From assembly GCA_020723345.1 (NCBI GenBank), contig DYJA01000016.1, positions 1 to 64,000 on the forward strand: DNA of 64,000 nucleotides, in the 5' to 3' direction. The stretch is from Candidatus Aquidulcis sp. GTDB taxonomy: Bacteria > Chloroflexota > Anaerolineae > UBA4142. Position 1 is the stretch's first letter. Each line of letters begins with the position of its first letter. Both the position numbers and the translations under genes were made by a program. The notes under the pieces were generated by a model, which made no database searches, was not told where the DNA came from, and worked only from the letters and a program-made list of their open reading frames with translations. Below, piece after piece: positions 14,501 through 24,137 of this stretch.

Positions 14501-16321
14501 ATGCAGCACGCCAAAGACAATTTGCCAGCGCCAAAGTTATTCCTCGCAGGATACGCACTCGCGGCTTGCGGCTTTGGACTGATCTTGGTGATCTTGCGCT
14601 TGCCCGATCAACTTGTGATCGTGATGGTCGCGCCGGTCTTGTTCGCCGCCATGCGATACGCGCAACGGATTTATCTATGGGCGTTGATCATTCTGGCGAT
14701 TCTGGCGCTGAGCGTGACGCGGCAGATTTCGATGCACTTTCCATCTTCACTGGCGACCATCATCGTGGGCAGTTTGACGCTATTTCTGATTGGAGAACTT
14801 GTCTACCGTCAGACGACCGAGCGCGTCCGCGCCGAACAAGAATTGGAAGCCGTCCGCCAAGCCAGTCTCACCCTCACTTCAAGTCTGGACTCGCATGCCG
14901 TACTCGACGCGCTCCTGGAAACGACGTTTCGCCTGCGCCCGGGCGCGCAAGACGCGCACATCTACCTATATCAGAACGAGCGCTTGTCTTTTGCTGCCTC
15001 GTTGTGGGAGAACGGGAGCAAAGGTCACCAATTTGCCGAACCGCGCGCCAACGGTTTGACGTATACTGTCGCGCGCAGCCGAAAGATGATCGCAATTTCT
15101 GACATGCGCGCGCATTCTCTGTTTGCGAACGCGCCGGGCACGATCAAAGGCGCCATCGTCGGGATCCCGCTCAAAATCGGTCACCACGTCGTCGGCGTGA
15201 TGAACATCGCGTACACCAAACCGCGCGCCTTTTCGGCGAGTGAACTGCGCGTGCTGGAACTCTTGGGCAGTCATGCGGCAATCGCGATCGATAATGCGCG
15301 CCTGTTCGACGAAACGCGGCACCGCGCCGAGCGCATGGCGGTCCTCAACGAGATCGGACAAGCGCTGACGGCGACGCTCAAACTCGAAGAACTCTATCGG
15401 GTGATCTATCAGCAAGTCAGTCGCGTCTTGAGCGTGGACACATTTTTCATCGCGCTCTACGACGAATCGCAAAGCGAGATTCATTTTCCATTCCTCTTGG
15501 ACGACGAGCGCGAACTGCCGAGCGTCACGCGCCCGCTCGATCTCGGACCCACCAGTCAAGTGATTCGGACGCGCGCGCCCTTGCTCTTAAACCGCACCAG
15601 TGATCTCGCGCGCGTGGGCGGGGCGCACTTTGGAAACGTCGGCAAGCCCAGTTGCGCGGCGTTGTACGTGCCGATGGTCGCCGGCGCGCGCGTCGTCGGC
15701 GTGATCTCGACGCAAAGTTACCGCGAGGACACCTACCAACCCGAGGACGTGCGCGTGCTCGAAATGATTGGCGCGCAAGCCGCCATCGCTTTGGAAAACG
15801 CGCACTTGTACGAGCAAGTGCAGCAACTCGCCATCACCGACGAACTGACCGGCTTGTTCAACCGGCGCGGTTTGTTCCAACTGGGTCAGCGCGAAGTCGA
15901 ACGCGCGCTACGCTTCAAGCGTCCGCTGACCGCGATCATGTTGGACATCGATCATTTCAAGAACGTAAACGACTCACATGGACACCCGGCCGGCGACCGC
16001 GTCTTGCGCGCGCTGACCGAGTGCTGCCGCGAAAACGTCCGCACGATCGATATCGTCGGGCGGTACGGCGGCGAAGAGTTCGTCCTGCTGCTGCCCGAAA
16101 CCGATCTCGCCGATGCCATTCCGGTTGCCGAGCGTCTGCGCGTTTCCGCCGCCAGTGCCAGCGTGTCGTTCGGACGCGAACATTTGCAATTCACGATCAG
16201 TTTGGGCGTGGCGGAATTGACATCCGAGATTCCGAATCTCGCCGCGTTGATCGAGCGCGCGGATCAAGCGCAATATCTCGCCAAGCAATCCGGGCGCAAC
16301 CGCGTTCGCGTATATCAATAG
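14501..16321 (+). CDS. Membrane-bound GAF-GAF-GGDEF diguanylate cyclase
   Basis: A 606-residue signalling protein that should make cyclic di-GMP. Residues 10-105 hold four hydrophobic helices; then come a short coiled stretch, two GAF domains (about 125-280 and 290-440) and a GGDEF domain. The active-site motif is GGEEF (523-527), metal-binding LDIDHFKNVND precedes it, and RTID five residues upstream forms an intact inhibitory I-site, so product feedback is expected. ATG 14501 is preferred to ATG 14477 because AGAGGAG is well placed before it. The 170 bp downstream contain only repeats such as GGACACAGATGTACACAGAT. Confidence 0.9.
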   Translation: MQHAKDNLPAPKLFLAGYALAACGFGLILVILRLPDQLVIVMVAPVLFAAMRYAQRIYLWALIILAILALSVTRQISMHFPSSLATIIVGSLTLFLIGELVYRQTTERVRAEQELEAVRQASLTLTSSLDSHAVLDALLETTFRLRPGAQDAHIYLYQNERLSFAASLWENGSKGHQFAEPRANGLTYTVARSRKMIAISDMRAHSLFANAPGTIKGAIVGIPLKIGHHVVGVMNIAYTKPRAFSASELRVLELLGSHAAIAIDNARLFDETRHRAERMAVLNEIGQALTATLKLEELYRVIYQQVSRVLSVDTFFIALYDESQSEIHFPFLLDDERELPSVTRPLDLGPTSQVIRTRAPLLLNRTSDLARVGGAHFGNVGKPSCAALYVPMVAGARVVGVISTQSYREDTYQPEDVRVLEMIGAQAAIALENAHLYEQVQQLAITDELTGLFNRRGLFQLGQREVERALRFKRPLTAIMLDIDHFKNVNDSHGHPAGDRVLRALTECCRENVRTIDIVGRYGGEEFVLLLPETDLADAIPVAERLRVSAASASVSFGREHLQFTISLGVAELTSEIPNLAALIERADQAQYLAKQSGRNRVRVYQ

Positions 16322-16496
16322 CAGAGACGGCTCCCATGCCATCGTCAGGTTATTGTTTAGACTTTATCGGAAATAGTTTTGGACACAGATGTACACAGAT
16401 GAACACAGATTGAAAACCCTAAAAATCAGTGTTTATCAGTGTCAATCTGTGTCCTATCATCTGGTTTTTGATTACTTTGTCCGTAAGGATTCTTCA

Positions 16497-19400
16497 ATGC
16501 CTCAGTTTGAATTTCACATCGCGCGCCGCGCGCGCGAAAAGTACCAGTGCGACGACACGCTTTTTGCGCTGAGCGGCAACGTCATTCTAGCGAACGTGCG
16601 CGCGGCGCGTCGATTGGCGCAGCAGATCAACGCCGCGCGCGATCTCGTCGCGCATCCCGAGCAGGCGATCCGAGCGGGTCAGTTGAACGCGATGGGCTTG
16701 ATCGACGAGTTGCTGCACTATATCGTCGCGCAGTACCGGCAACAGATCAATCCGCGCGCGATGGAAAACGCGCTCGCGCACCTGGAACGCGCCATCGGCA
16801 AAAACGCGGTCGACGCCGCGCTGAAAAAATTCGCGGACGAATTTCCGAACGTCGCGGTCTATCGCGGCGAAATGGACGCGGCGAAGTTTCTCGACGGCGC
16901 GACCGACGGCGTGCCGCATCGCCAGATCATTCTCGAAGAAATGTTGATGTTGTGGCTCGCGAACGAAAATCCCGCATTCGCGCCGTTCCTCGAATTGTTC
17001 GACGACACTGCGCTCGAAAAAGCGACTGCCTACCAATCTCTAATCTCCACTCTCCACTCTTTCTTCGAGACGCAACCCAAGTTCGGTCCCGACAACCAAA
17101 ACTTGATCGATCTGCTCCGCGCGCCCGCGCGCGCGTCGCCGCATTCGCTCGAAGGGCAACTCGAATTCATGCGCGCGCGCTGGCTCGCGCTCATCGGCAA
17201 ATATCTGCGCGTGTTGCTGACCGGACTCGATTTGTTGAAAGAAGAAACGCGTCTGCTGTTTTTCGGACCAGGGCAAGCGCGCGCGCCTGAATTCAGGCGC
17301 GGTCGGCGCGGCGTCTACGACGGCGAATATCCCGAATACGAACGCTTTAGCCGCGATCTCGATTGGATGCCGCGCCTGGTGCTGCTTGCCAAAAGCACGT
17401 ACGTCTGGCTCGATCAACTCTCGAAAAAATATCAGCGCGCGATCACGCGGCTCGATCAAATTCCCGACGAAGAACTCGACTTGCTCGCGCGGCGCGGCTT
17501 TACGGGCGTGTGGCTGATCGGCGTGTGGCAGCGCAGTTCCGCGTCGAAACGGATCAAGGAATTGTGCGGCGCGCTGAACGCGGAAGCGTCGGCATATTCG
17601 GTCTTCGACTATGCTGTCGCGGACGATCTCGGCGGCGACGCCGCGCTCGGAAATTTGCAAGCGCGCGCGTGGCAGCGCGGCATCCGTCTCGCCAGCGACA
17701 TGGTGCCGAATCACATGGGCATCGATTCGCGCTGGGTGAGCGAGCATCCCGATTGGTTCATCGCGTCCGAGTACGCGCCGTTTCCCGCGTACTCGTTCAA
17801 CGGCGAAAATTTGTCGCGCGATCCGCGCATTGGAATTTTTCTCGAAGATCATTATTTCAATCGCAGCGATGCGGCGGTCGTCTGCAAGCGCGTCGATTTT
17901 GCGACGGGCGACACGAAATACATTTATCACGGCAACGACGGCACCAGTTTTCCGTGGAACGACACCGCGCAGTTGAATTTCCTCAAGCCCGAAGTGCGCG
18001 AGGCGGTCATCCAAACGATTCTGCGCGTCGCGCGCCAGTTCCCGATCATCCGGCTCGACGCGGCGATGACGCTGGCAAAGCGGCATTATCAACGCTTGTG
18101 GTTTCCCCAGCCCGGCTCCGGCGGCGATATTCCATCGCGCGCGGAATTTGGCTTGACGAAAGAGGAATTCGACGCGGCAATGCCGCAAGAATTTTGGCGC
18201 GAGGTCGTGGATCGCGTCGCGGCGGAAGCGCCGGATACGCTCTTGCTCGCGGAAGCATTCTGGCTGATGGAAGGATATTTTGTCCGCACGCTCGGGATGC
18301 ACCGCGTCTACAACAGCGCGTTTATGATCATGCTGCGCGACGAGGACAATGCCAAGTATCGTTCCGTCATTAAAAACACGATCGAGTTCGATCCAGAAAT
18401 TCTGAAACGCTATGTGAATTTCCTGAACAACCCGGACGAAAAAACGGCGGTCGAGCAATTCGGCAAGGGCGACAAATATTTCGGCGTGGCGACGATGATG
18501 GCGACGCTCCCCGGTTTGCCGATGTTTGGACACGGGCAATTCGAAGGACTCGCCGAACGGTACGGCATGGAATTTCGCCGCGCCCTGTGGGACGAGCAAG
18601 CCGACGCGCACCTGGTCTGGCGGCACGAGCGCGAGATTTCGCCGCTGCTGCACCGGCGGTATCTTTTCGCGGGCGTCGAGAATTTCTTGCTGTACGATTT
18701 TTTCACGCCGAATGGCGCAGTCAACAAAGACGTGTTCGCGTACTCGAATCGCTTTGGCGGCGACCGCGGGCTGGTCGTTTACCACAACAAGTTCGCCGAC
18801 ACACGCGGCTGGATTCGCGCCTCGGCGGCGTACCTCGACAAAGCGCAAAACAAACTCGCGCAGAAAAATCTGGGCGAAGGACTCGCGTTGTCCGCCGACG
18901 AAAATTCCTTCGTCATCTTTCGCGATCTCGTCGGCAACTTGGAATATATTCGCAGCGGCAAAGCATTGTGCGGGCAAGGTCTGTACGTCGAACTCGGCGC
19001 GTACCAATGTCACGTCTTTCTCGATTTTCGCGAGGCGCGCGACGACGCGCAGCATCCGTGCGCGCGCTTGTGCGCGTCGTTGAACGGACGCGGCGTGTCC
19101 AGCATCGACGACGCGCTGCGCGAATTGCGCCTCCAACCGATCCACCAACCCTTTCGCGAACTTGTCAACGCGGGAACGCTGCGGCGTTTGCTAGAGGCGC
19201 GCAGCAGACCGCGCAAGAGGCAAACTTGGTTCGGTTCGGACGCGGAACTGCTTGACAGCATCCAACAAAAATATCTGCGACTCGTCCGCGCGATCAAACA
19301 ATTCAGCGGCGGCAGCGGCGACGCGATTGAACTCGCGGCGCAAATGCGGCGCGAGTTGGAAGCGGTGCTGCAAATGACGACCGCCGACCGCCGACCCTTC

Positions 19401-20210
19401 GACTACGCTCAGGGCAGACTACCGACCGCCGCGATGAAATATCTCCGCGCGAATCTCAAGGAGGACGCGGCGCGGGCGACACTGTGCGCGTGGGTGTTCG
19501 TCCACGCGCTCGGGCGCGCGCAGGGCGAACGCGATGACGCGGCGCGCAGTCGCGCGTGGTTGGACGAGTGGCTGCTCGGCAAATTGATCGCCGACGCGGT
19601 GCAAGGGCTGGGACTGAGCGAAGAACATGCGTGGCGCGCCGTCGAAATGATCAAGTTGATGACCGCCCACCAACAGTGGTACGCCGTCGAGGTGAGCGCG
19701 TCGCGCCATCGTCCGCGCGCGCGTCCTAACCGCGCCGCCGCGCTGCTCGACGCGTGGTTCGGCGATAACGCGACGCGCGAATTTCTGCGCGTGAATCGGT
19801 ACGAAGAAACGTGGTGGTTCGACAAAGAAGCGTTCGAATCGCTGCTGTTCTGGATGAACGCGGTCGCCGTCGTCCGCTTGAGCGCGGACGCGTCGCGTAC
19901 ATCGAAGAAAATCGCCGCAGAAATCATCGCGGTGTACGATGCAGTGAAAAAACTGCGCGCGGCGGAACGGAAATCGAAATACCAGGTGGAGCAGTTACAG
20001 GAGGCAGCCGCGCGCCTCGTCACTGAAACGCCATCATCCACCACCCCGCGATGCAAAAATACGGACCATACGGAATCGCCGCGGTCAGCGCGACCCGGCG
20101 ATGGACGACGAGTTGATACGCGAGAAACACAAACGCGCCGAGACCGCCGAGCAAGATTGTGTATAGAATCGCGGGAAACACGTTCGGGAAACCGACGACG
20201 ACGCCCATAA
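16497..20210 (+). CDS. Very large GH13 (alpha-amylase superfamily) protein
   Basis: The frame encodes 1237 residues, far above a normal amylase. A helical N-terminal region (about 1-310) precedes a TIM barrel with GH13 signatures: region I ASDMVPNHMG, nucleophile Asp521 in IIRLDAAM, acid/base Glu586 in LLLAEAFW and a final-strand segment TLPGLPMFGHGQFEG. The usual NHD motif is not obvious. A helical C-terminal region follows. Repeat-derived residues RRPFDYAQGRLP interrupt it at 19380-19428. The last 60 or so codons overlap the opposite prepilin peptidase gene and look like read-through, so the true end may lie near 20026 after a frameshift. Start ATG 16497 follows AAGGA. Substrate unknown; malto-oligosaccharide or trehalose metabolism is possible. 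Confidence 0.8.
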   Translation: MPQFEFHIARRAREKYQCDDTLFALSGNVILANVRAARRLAQQINAARDLVAHPEQAIRAGQLNAMGLIDELLHYIVAQYRQQINPRAMENALAHLERAIGKNAVDAALKKFADEFPNVAVYRGEMDAAKFLDGATDGVPHRQIILEEMLMLWLANENPAFAPFLELFDDTALEKATAYQSLISTLHSFFETQPKFGPDNQNLIDLLRAPARASPHSLEGQLEFMRARWLALIGKYLRVLLTGLDLLKEETRLLFFGPGQARAPEFRRGRRGVYDGEYPEYERFSRDLDWMPRLVLLAKSTYVWLDQLSKKYQRAITRLDQIPDEELDLLARRGFTGVWLIGVWQRSSASKRIKELCGALNAEASAYSVFDYAVADDLGGDAALGNLQARAWQRGIRLASDMVPNHMGIDSRWVSEHPDWFIASEYAPFPAYSFNGENLSRDPRIGIFLEDHYFNRSDAAVVCKRVDFATGDTKYIYHGNDGTSFPWNDTAQLNFLKPEVREAVIQTILRVARQFPIIRLDAAMTLAKRHYQRLWFPQPGSGGDIPSRAEFGLTKEEFDAAMPQEFWREVVDRVAAEAPDTLLLAEAFWLMEGYFVRTLGMHRVYNSAFMIMLRDEDNAKYRSVIKNTIEFDPEILKRYVNFLNNPDEKTAVEQFGKGDKYFGVATMMATLPGLPMFGHGQFEGLAERYGMEFRRALWDEQADAHLVWRHEREISPLLHRRYLFAGVENFLLYDFFTPNGAVNKDVFAYSNRFGGDRGLVVYHNKFADTRGWIRASAAYLDKAQNKLAQKNLGEGLALSADENSFVIFRDLVGNLEYIRSGKALCGQGLYVELGAYQCHVFLDFREARDDAQHPCARLCASLNGRGVSSIDDALRELRLQPIHQPFRELVNAGTLRRLLEARSRPRKRQTWFGSDAELLDSIQQKYLRLVRAIKQFSGGSGDAIELAAQMRRELEAVLQMTTADRRPFDYAQGRLPTAAMKYLRANLKEDAARATLCAWVFVHALGRAQGERDDAARSRAWLDEWLLGKLIADAVQGLGLSEEHAWRAVEMIKLMTAHQQWYAVEVSASRHRPRARPNRAAALLDAWFGDNATREFLRVNRYEETWWFDKEAFESLLFWMNAVAVVRLSADASRTSKKIAAEIIAVYDAVKKLRAAERKSKYQVEQLQEAAARLVTETPSSTTPRCKNTDHTESPRSARPGDGRRVDTRETQTRRDRRARLCIESRETRSGNRRRRP

Positions 20211-20676
20211 ACGCCGCAAGTTTCACATCGCCTTGACCGAACGCGCCGCCTGAAATGTGAATCTTGCGCGCGCGCGCGAAAATTTCGGCGAAGAGGTAAA
20301 TGCCCAGAACGATGACGAACGCGCTCACCCCGCCGAGGAGCGGCAATCGCCAATTCGGCTGCGCGAGCGGGCTGGCAATCGCGGCGAAGAGCGTCGCGGG
20401 CAGGATCACGACATCGAAAATCAGGCGATGTTCCAAATCGGTGACGAGGACGACGAGAAAGACGAATGTGTAAATTGCCGTCAGCGCGAATTGGATCGTC
20501 ACGCCGAAACGCGCGACGAGAACCGCGAACGCGAGCGCGGTGACGACGACGACTATCGGCGCGCGCAAGCGATGTCGGACATTCGGCAGCGCGCGCGCGG
20601 CGACGAGATGATCGGCGACACGATTGACGATAATCCCGACGATCAAACCGAGTAACGCGCAGAGAAAAATCTCCAT
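20020..20676 (-). CDS. Prepilin peptidase (A24 family aspartic protease)
   Basis: A 218-residue polytopic protein of the type IV leader peptidase family, which cleaves prepilins at the inner membrane. The two catalytic Asp motifs are TDLEHRLIFD and GGAFGQGDVKLAAFMG (GxGD). The usual cytoplasmic zinc-finger domain of PilD is absent, so the protein resembles the short, peptidase-only or PilD-like forms. Start ATG 20676 (MEIFLCALLGLIVG). Its 3' end overlaps the tail of the GH13 frame by about 190 bp. No pilus genes are in the window. Confidence 0.85.
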   Translation of the reverse strand: MEIFLCALLGLIVGIIVNRVADHLVAARALPNVRHRLRAPIVVVVTALAFAVLVARFGVTIQFALTAIYTFVFLVVLVTDLEHRLIFDVVILPATLFAAIASPLAQPNWRLPLLGGVSAFVIVLGIYLFAEIFARARKIHISGGAFGQGDVKLAAFMGVVVGFPNVFPAILYTILLGGLGAFVFLAYQLVVHRRVALTAAIPYGPYFCIAGWWMMAFQ

Positions 20677-20679
20677 TGT

Positions 20680-20708
20680 TTGACAAAATCTCCCCTGGCG
20701 GTTATGAT
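20680..20708 (+). promoter_or_regulatory. Consensus promoter producing a leaderless transcript
   Basis: TTGACA (20680-20685) and TATGAT (20703-20708) with a 17-bp spacer. The expected start point, 20715, is the A of the ATG of the next gene, and no Shine-Dalgarno sequence exists, so the mRNA is predicted to be leaderless. Confidence 0.7.
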
Positions 20709-20714
20709 GCAAAC

Positions 20715-21572
20715 ATGCTCGAACCACCGCCAGTCCAAACGCCCCATCGGCACACGCCGTTGGATCGTTTGAGTTTAGTGACTAGTCTCGTCCTCGTCGG
20801 ACTGACGCTTTCGCTGATCCTCGACTTGCCTTCTCAGCGGATCCTGTTCTCGTTCCTGGGTTCGGAGGCGAGCATCACCGTCTCCGGCACCTGGCTGATC
20901 GCGACGCTGCTCGCCGCGCTGACCGCCGCCGGCGTCAATTCCATCGCGCGCCAGCACCCGCGCGTCCATCTCGCCGATACGCGGTATATCTTCATCCTGT
21001 GGATTTTGCCCGCCGCGATTGTCGTCACCGCGACGCTGCTGCTTTCGTTCGCCGACGTGCGCGCGTACGGCGTATCCGCGTTGATTCTCGTCGCGCTCGC
21101 GGGCGCGTTTCTGGTCGTCGCGATTATTGGCGAATACCTGACAATCGATTTGAACGACCGCGTGTACAGCGCAGCGCGTCTGGGCGTGAATCTCGCGGTG
21201 TACCTCGTCGCGCTGATTTTGTTTGCGACCGTTTACAGTCTCAAAGTCCGCAGTCTCTTTTCTGCGCCCGCCATCGGGATCGCGGGCGGATTGCTCGCGC
21301 TCGAATTGTTACGCAGCAGCGAGGCGGATTTCGGACGCACCTGGTTGTACGCCACCGTCATCGGACTCACGATGGCGGAAATCGTGTGGACGCTGAACTA
21401 TTGGAATCTCTCCGGCTTGATCGGCGGCGCGTTTCTCCTCGTTTTCTTCTACGCGTTTACCGGCATCGCGCAGCAATATCTGTGGAATCGTCTCAACCGC
21501 ATCGTCTTTGCCGAATTCGCGCTGATCGTCTTCGGCGCGACGGCGCTCCTCTTTTGGCTGCGCCCGCGTTAG
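20715..21572 (+). CDS. Eight-TM integral membrane protein of unknown function
   Basis: A 285-residue protein with about eight hydrophobic helices starting at LSLVTSLVLVGLTLSLIL and ending at FALIVFGATALLFWL. A conserved-looking loop EADFGRTWLYATVIGLTMAE lies between helices. It resembles uncharacterised membrane proteins found in Chloroflexota; no transporter or enzyme motif is visible. Start ATG 20715 is chosen because it coincides with the predicted transcription start; a TTG at 20676 would overlap the promoter. Confidence 0.6.
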   Translation: MLEPPPVQTPHRHTPLDRLSLVTSLVLVGLTLSLILDLPSQRILFSFLGSEASITVSGTWLIATLLAALTAAGVNSIARQHPRVHLADTRYIFILWILPAAIVVTATLLLSFADVRAYGVSALILVALAGAFLVVAIIGEYLTIDLNDRVYSAARLGVNLAVYLVALILFATVYSLKVRSLFSAPAIGIAGGLLALELLRSSEADFGRTWLYATVIGLTMAEIVWTLNYWNLSGLIGGAFLLVFFYAFTGIAQQYLWNRLNRIVFAEFALIVFGATALLFWLRPR

Positions 21573-21579
21573 TACCATA

Positions 21580-21640
21580 GTGCGTTAGTTCGGTAGTTCG
21601 ATAGTTGATGCGAGGAACTATCGCACTATTGCGCTATCCA
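21580..21640. repeat. Dispersed repeat of TAGTT/ATAGTGCG words forming a hairpin
   Basis: The spacer between converging genes is built from words such as TAGTTCGGTAGTTCGATAGTT and GAACTATCGCACTATTGCGC, which pair imperfectly into a stem-loop. It can serve as a terminator for either side, but no T-run is present. Confidence 0.5.
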
Positions 21641-21641
21641 A

Positions 21642-22526
21642 CTATTGCGCTTTGAAGTTCAACCACACCGCGCCTCCAATCACCATCCCCCCGCCAAGCA
21701 ACTGCAACCATTCCAATCGTTCACCCAGAATGACGAACGCGAGAACGCTTGCCAGCACCGGTTCAATCGTCGCGAGAATGCTGGCGTTACTCGCCGGGAC
21801 GCTGCGGAGTCCGGCGGTGAAAAACCAAATCGCGCCAAGCGTCGGACCAAAGACTAAAGCGAGCAAATAAAGCCACGTCTGCGGATGCTGGATCAGTGGC
21901 GCGAACGCGTCTCCGGTTTGAAACAGCGCGAGGAACAACGCGCCGAAAAGCAGTTGGTACGTCAACGCCGTCCAGGGCGAATACTGCTTGACAATCGCTT
22001 TGCTGAAAATTGTGAAAAGCGCGTACGTGAGACCCGCGCCCAGCCCAAACGCGATGCCGACGACGTTCAGACTCAATTGCGCGGGATCGTACGCGCGCGC
22101 GACGAGCGCGCAGCCGCCGAACGCGAGCGCGAGCGCGCCGAGTTTGCGTGCGTCCAGCGCCTCGCCCCACACGCGCCACGCGATCAACGCGACGAACGCG
22201 GGCGCGGTGTACAACAAAACGACCGCCATCGTCACCGTCGTTTGAATGATCGCCTGCGCGTACAACCAATAAAACGCGCCGATCCCGATCATGCCATAGA
22301 CGACGAAAATTCCCAGCCCGCGCCGCGTCGCGCGCAACTGATCGCGCCGCGTCAACATCATCGCGCCAAGTGAAATGATCGCGGCGACACCCGCGCGTAA
22401 AAACGCGATCGTCAACGCGGGGAGACCGGATCCGTCGTGGAGCGCGCGCACCAGCAATCCGATCATGCTCCACAACATCGCCGCGACGATGACAAAGAGG
22501 TAACCGCGCAACGAAGATTGATTCAT
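21642..22526 (-). CDS. EamA/DMT-family transporter
   Basis: A 294-residue protein with ten TM helices made of two EamA repeats (about 8-140 and 150-290), the fold of drug/metabolite exporters such as RhaT or YdcZ-like permeases. Typical text includes IVAAMLWSMIGLLVRAL, AVVLLYTAPAFVALIAW and ATIEPVLASVLAFVILGERL. Substrate cannot be predicted. Start ATG 22526 is chosen over upstream codons because the promoter on this strand starts transcription about four bases before it. Confidence 0.88.
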   Translation of the reverse strand: MNQSSLRGYLFVIVAAMLWSMIGLLVRALHDGSGLPALTIAFLRAGVAAIISLGAMMLTRRDQLRATRRGLGIFVVYGMIGIGAFYWLYAQAIIQTTVTMAVVLLYTAPAFVALIAWRVWGEALDARKLGALALAFGGCALVARAYDPAQLSLNVVGIAFGLGAGLTYALFTIFSKAIVKQYSPWTALTYQLLFGALFLALFQTGDAFAPLIQHPQTWLYLLALVFGPTLGAIWFFTAGLRSVPASNASILATIEPVLASVLAFVILGERLEWLQLLGGGMVIGGAVWLNFKAQ

Positions 22527-22536
22527 GAATGAACGT

Positions 22537-22565
22537 AGAATACCATCACGCGCGCCGCGTGTCAA
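22537..22565 (-). promoter_or_regulatory. Promoter of the EamA transporter gene with a nearly leaderless start
   Basis: On the minus strand TTGACA (22565-22560) and TATTCT (22542-22537) are 17 bp apart. The predicted start near 22530 leaves only about four bases before ATG 22526. Confidence 0.6.
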
Positions 22566-22576
22566 ACAACGAAAAA

Positions 22577-22605
22577 TTGACTATCACCACCTCTCGCGAT
22601 AAAAT
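22577..22605 (+). promoter_or_regulatory. Promoter of the membrane glycosyltransferase gene
   Basis: TTGACT (22577-22582) and TAAAAT (22600-22605) are separated by 17 bp, back to back with the EamA promoter. The leader to ATG 22641 would be about 29 nt. Confidence 0.6.
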
Positions 22606-22640
22606 GGAGTCAAACCCTGTGAACATCGCCGTAGGTGCCG

Positions 22641-24122
22641 ATGAAAAGACTCTTTCCCTCTTTGTCGCGTTGGGCGCGCAATCCGCTCGTGCAATTCACT
22701 CTCGTCGGATTGCTGATGTGGTTGGCGTATCTCGATCTGACGCTCACATATCCGCTCAAAACGTTCGTCGACAAGTATCCGCTCACTGACTTTGGCAGAG
22801 CGAATAATTGGAGCCAGTGGACGCTCGCCGATTTTCTGTTTTCGATCTTGGGCGCGTTCTTGCTCTACCTGATCGCGTGGCGAATCGTCAGCCGCCATTC
22901 GCAAGATCGCCGTCTGCTCTGGTTGGCGCTCGCGTTCGCGCTGCTTTTTGGCGTGACGCTGCTCGTGATGTACCCCGTTTCTTCCACCGATATTTTCGAG
23001 TACGTCTTCCACAGCCGCATTCTGGTTCACTACGGACAAAACCCGCTCGCCGTTCCGCCGATGGTGTTCCGGGGCGATCCCTTCTTGCCGACCGTGAACT
23101 GGCAGCGCCATCCTTCGCCCTACGGACCACTGTGGGTGCTGCTAACGGTGCCGGGCTCGTTGATCGCGGGCGATGATCTGATCCTCAATCTCGTCTTGAT
23201 GAAGGCATTAGCGGTGATCTTTTACCTGGGCTGCGCGCTCGTGATTGCGGCAACTCTGCGTCACAAAAACCCAGGACAACAGATCATCGGGACGCTTCTC
23301 TTTGCGTGGAATCCGCTTGTCTTGTTCGAAGCACCGGGCAACGGGCACAACGGAATCATCATGATGTTCTTCGCGTTGCTCTCGATCTATTTTCTCGTAC
23401 GGCGTCAATGGTTGTGGGTCATCCCCGCGCTCGTGGCATCGGTTCTGATCAAGTACATCACCGCGATTTTGCTGCTGCCGTTTCTGGTCTATTGCTGGCA
23501 AGCGCAGAACGATCGCGCGGCGCGTTGGCGATACCTCGGCAGGACGATTGCGCTCACCGCGTCGTTCGTCGGCGCGCTGATTTTGCCTTTTCTGCAAGTG
23601 CCGCAAGGACTGCTCGAAGAAGCCAATTTTTACAGCGCGCTCGCGATTCCTTCGCTGGCGTACAATTATTTGCGCGGCATCCACGGCAACGACATCGCCA
23701 AGATTCTGACGATCAGCGTGTGCGTCTTTTCGTATCTCGTGCTGTACGCGCTCAGCGTGCGAACATTGACGCGCGAACAACGACCGCACCGCCTGCTCGT
23801 CGTCTGCACCTGGTTGATCGTCGCGTATCTCGGAATCGCGTGCATGCACTTTCAACCCTGGTTCGCGATCTGGCCCATCGCGCTCGGCATCTGGGTGAGC
23901 CATCCGCTCGCGCGGCGCGTTCTCGTCGTCTTCACCGCGTCCGCGCTCTTGTCGTACGCGGCGAATTTCGTGTGGATTTGGAATTATCGCGCGTGGCAAA
24001 TTTTGCAAGTGAACGCGATGTTCGTCGCGGTCATCTTCGCGCCACCGCTGATCGTCGGATTGGTGAGCCGCATACAAGAAGCGCACCATACATTCGCGCG
24101 ATGGCGCGCAGTCCAAACATAA
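22641..24122 (+). CDS. Polytopic GT-C-like glycosyltransferase (MptB-like)
   Basis: A 493-residue membrane protein with about 12 helices. The first external loop carries PVSSTDIFEYVFHSRILVHY and WQRHPSPYGPLW, the acidic and HPSPYGP signatures of polyprenol-phosphate-mannose-dependent alpha-mannosyltransferases and related GT-C enzymes that build cell-envelope glycans. Another typical segment is NPLVLFEAPGNGHNG. A GTG at 22635 is an alternative start. The donor is most likely a polyprenyl-phosphate sugar; acceptor unknown. Confidence 0.75.
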   Translation: MKRLFPSLSRWARNPLVQFTLVGLLMWLAYLDLTLTYPLKTFVDKYPLTDFGRANNWSQWTLADFLFSILGAFLLYLIAWRIVSRHSQDRRLLWLALAFALLFGVTLLVMYPVSSTDIFEYVFHSRILVHYGQNPLAVPPMVFRGDPFLPTVNWQRHPSPYGPLWVLLTVPGSLIAGDDLILNLVLMKALAVIFYLGCALVIAATLRHKNPGQQIIGTLLFAWNPLVLFEAPGNGHNGIIMMFFALLSIYFLVRRQWLWVIPALVASVLIKYITAILLLPFLVYCWQAQNDRAARWRYLGRTIALTASFVGALILPFLQVPQGLLEEANFYSALAIPSLAYNYLRGIHGNDIAKILTISVCVFSYLVLYALSVRTLTREQRPHRLLVVCTWLIVAYLGIACMHFQPWFAIWPIALGIWVSHPLARRVLVVFTASALLSYAANFVWIWNYRAWQILQVNAMFVAVIFAPPLIVGLVSRIQEAHHTFARWRAVQT

Positions 24123-24137
24123 AGGGGAATGATTCGA

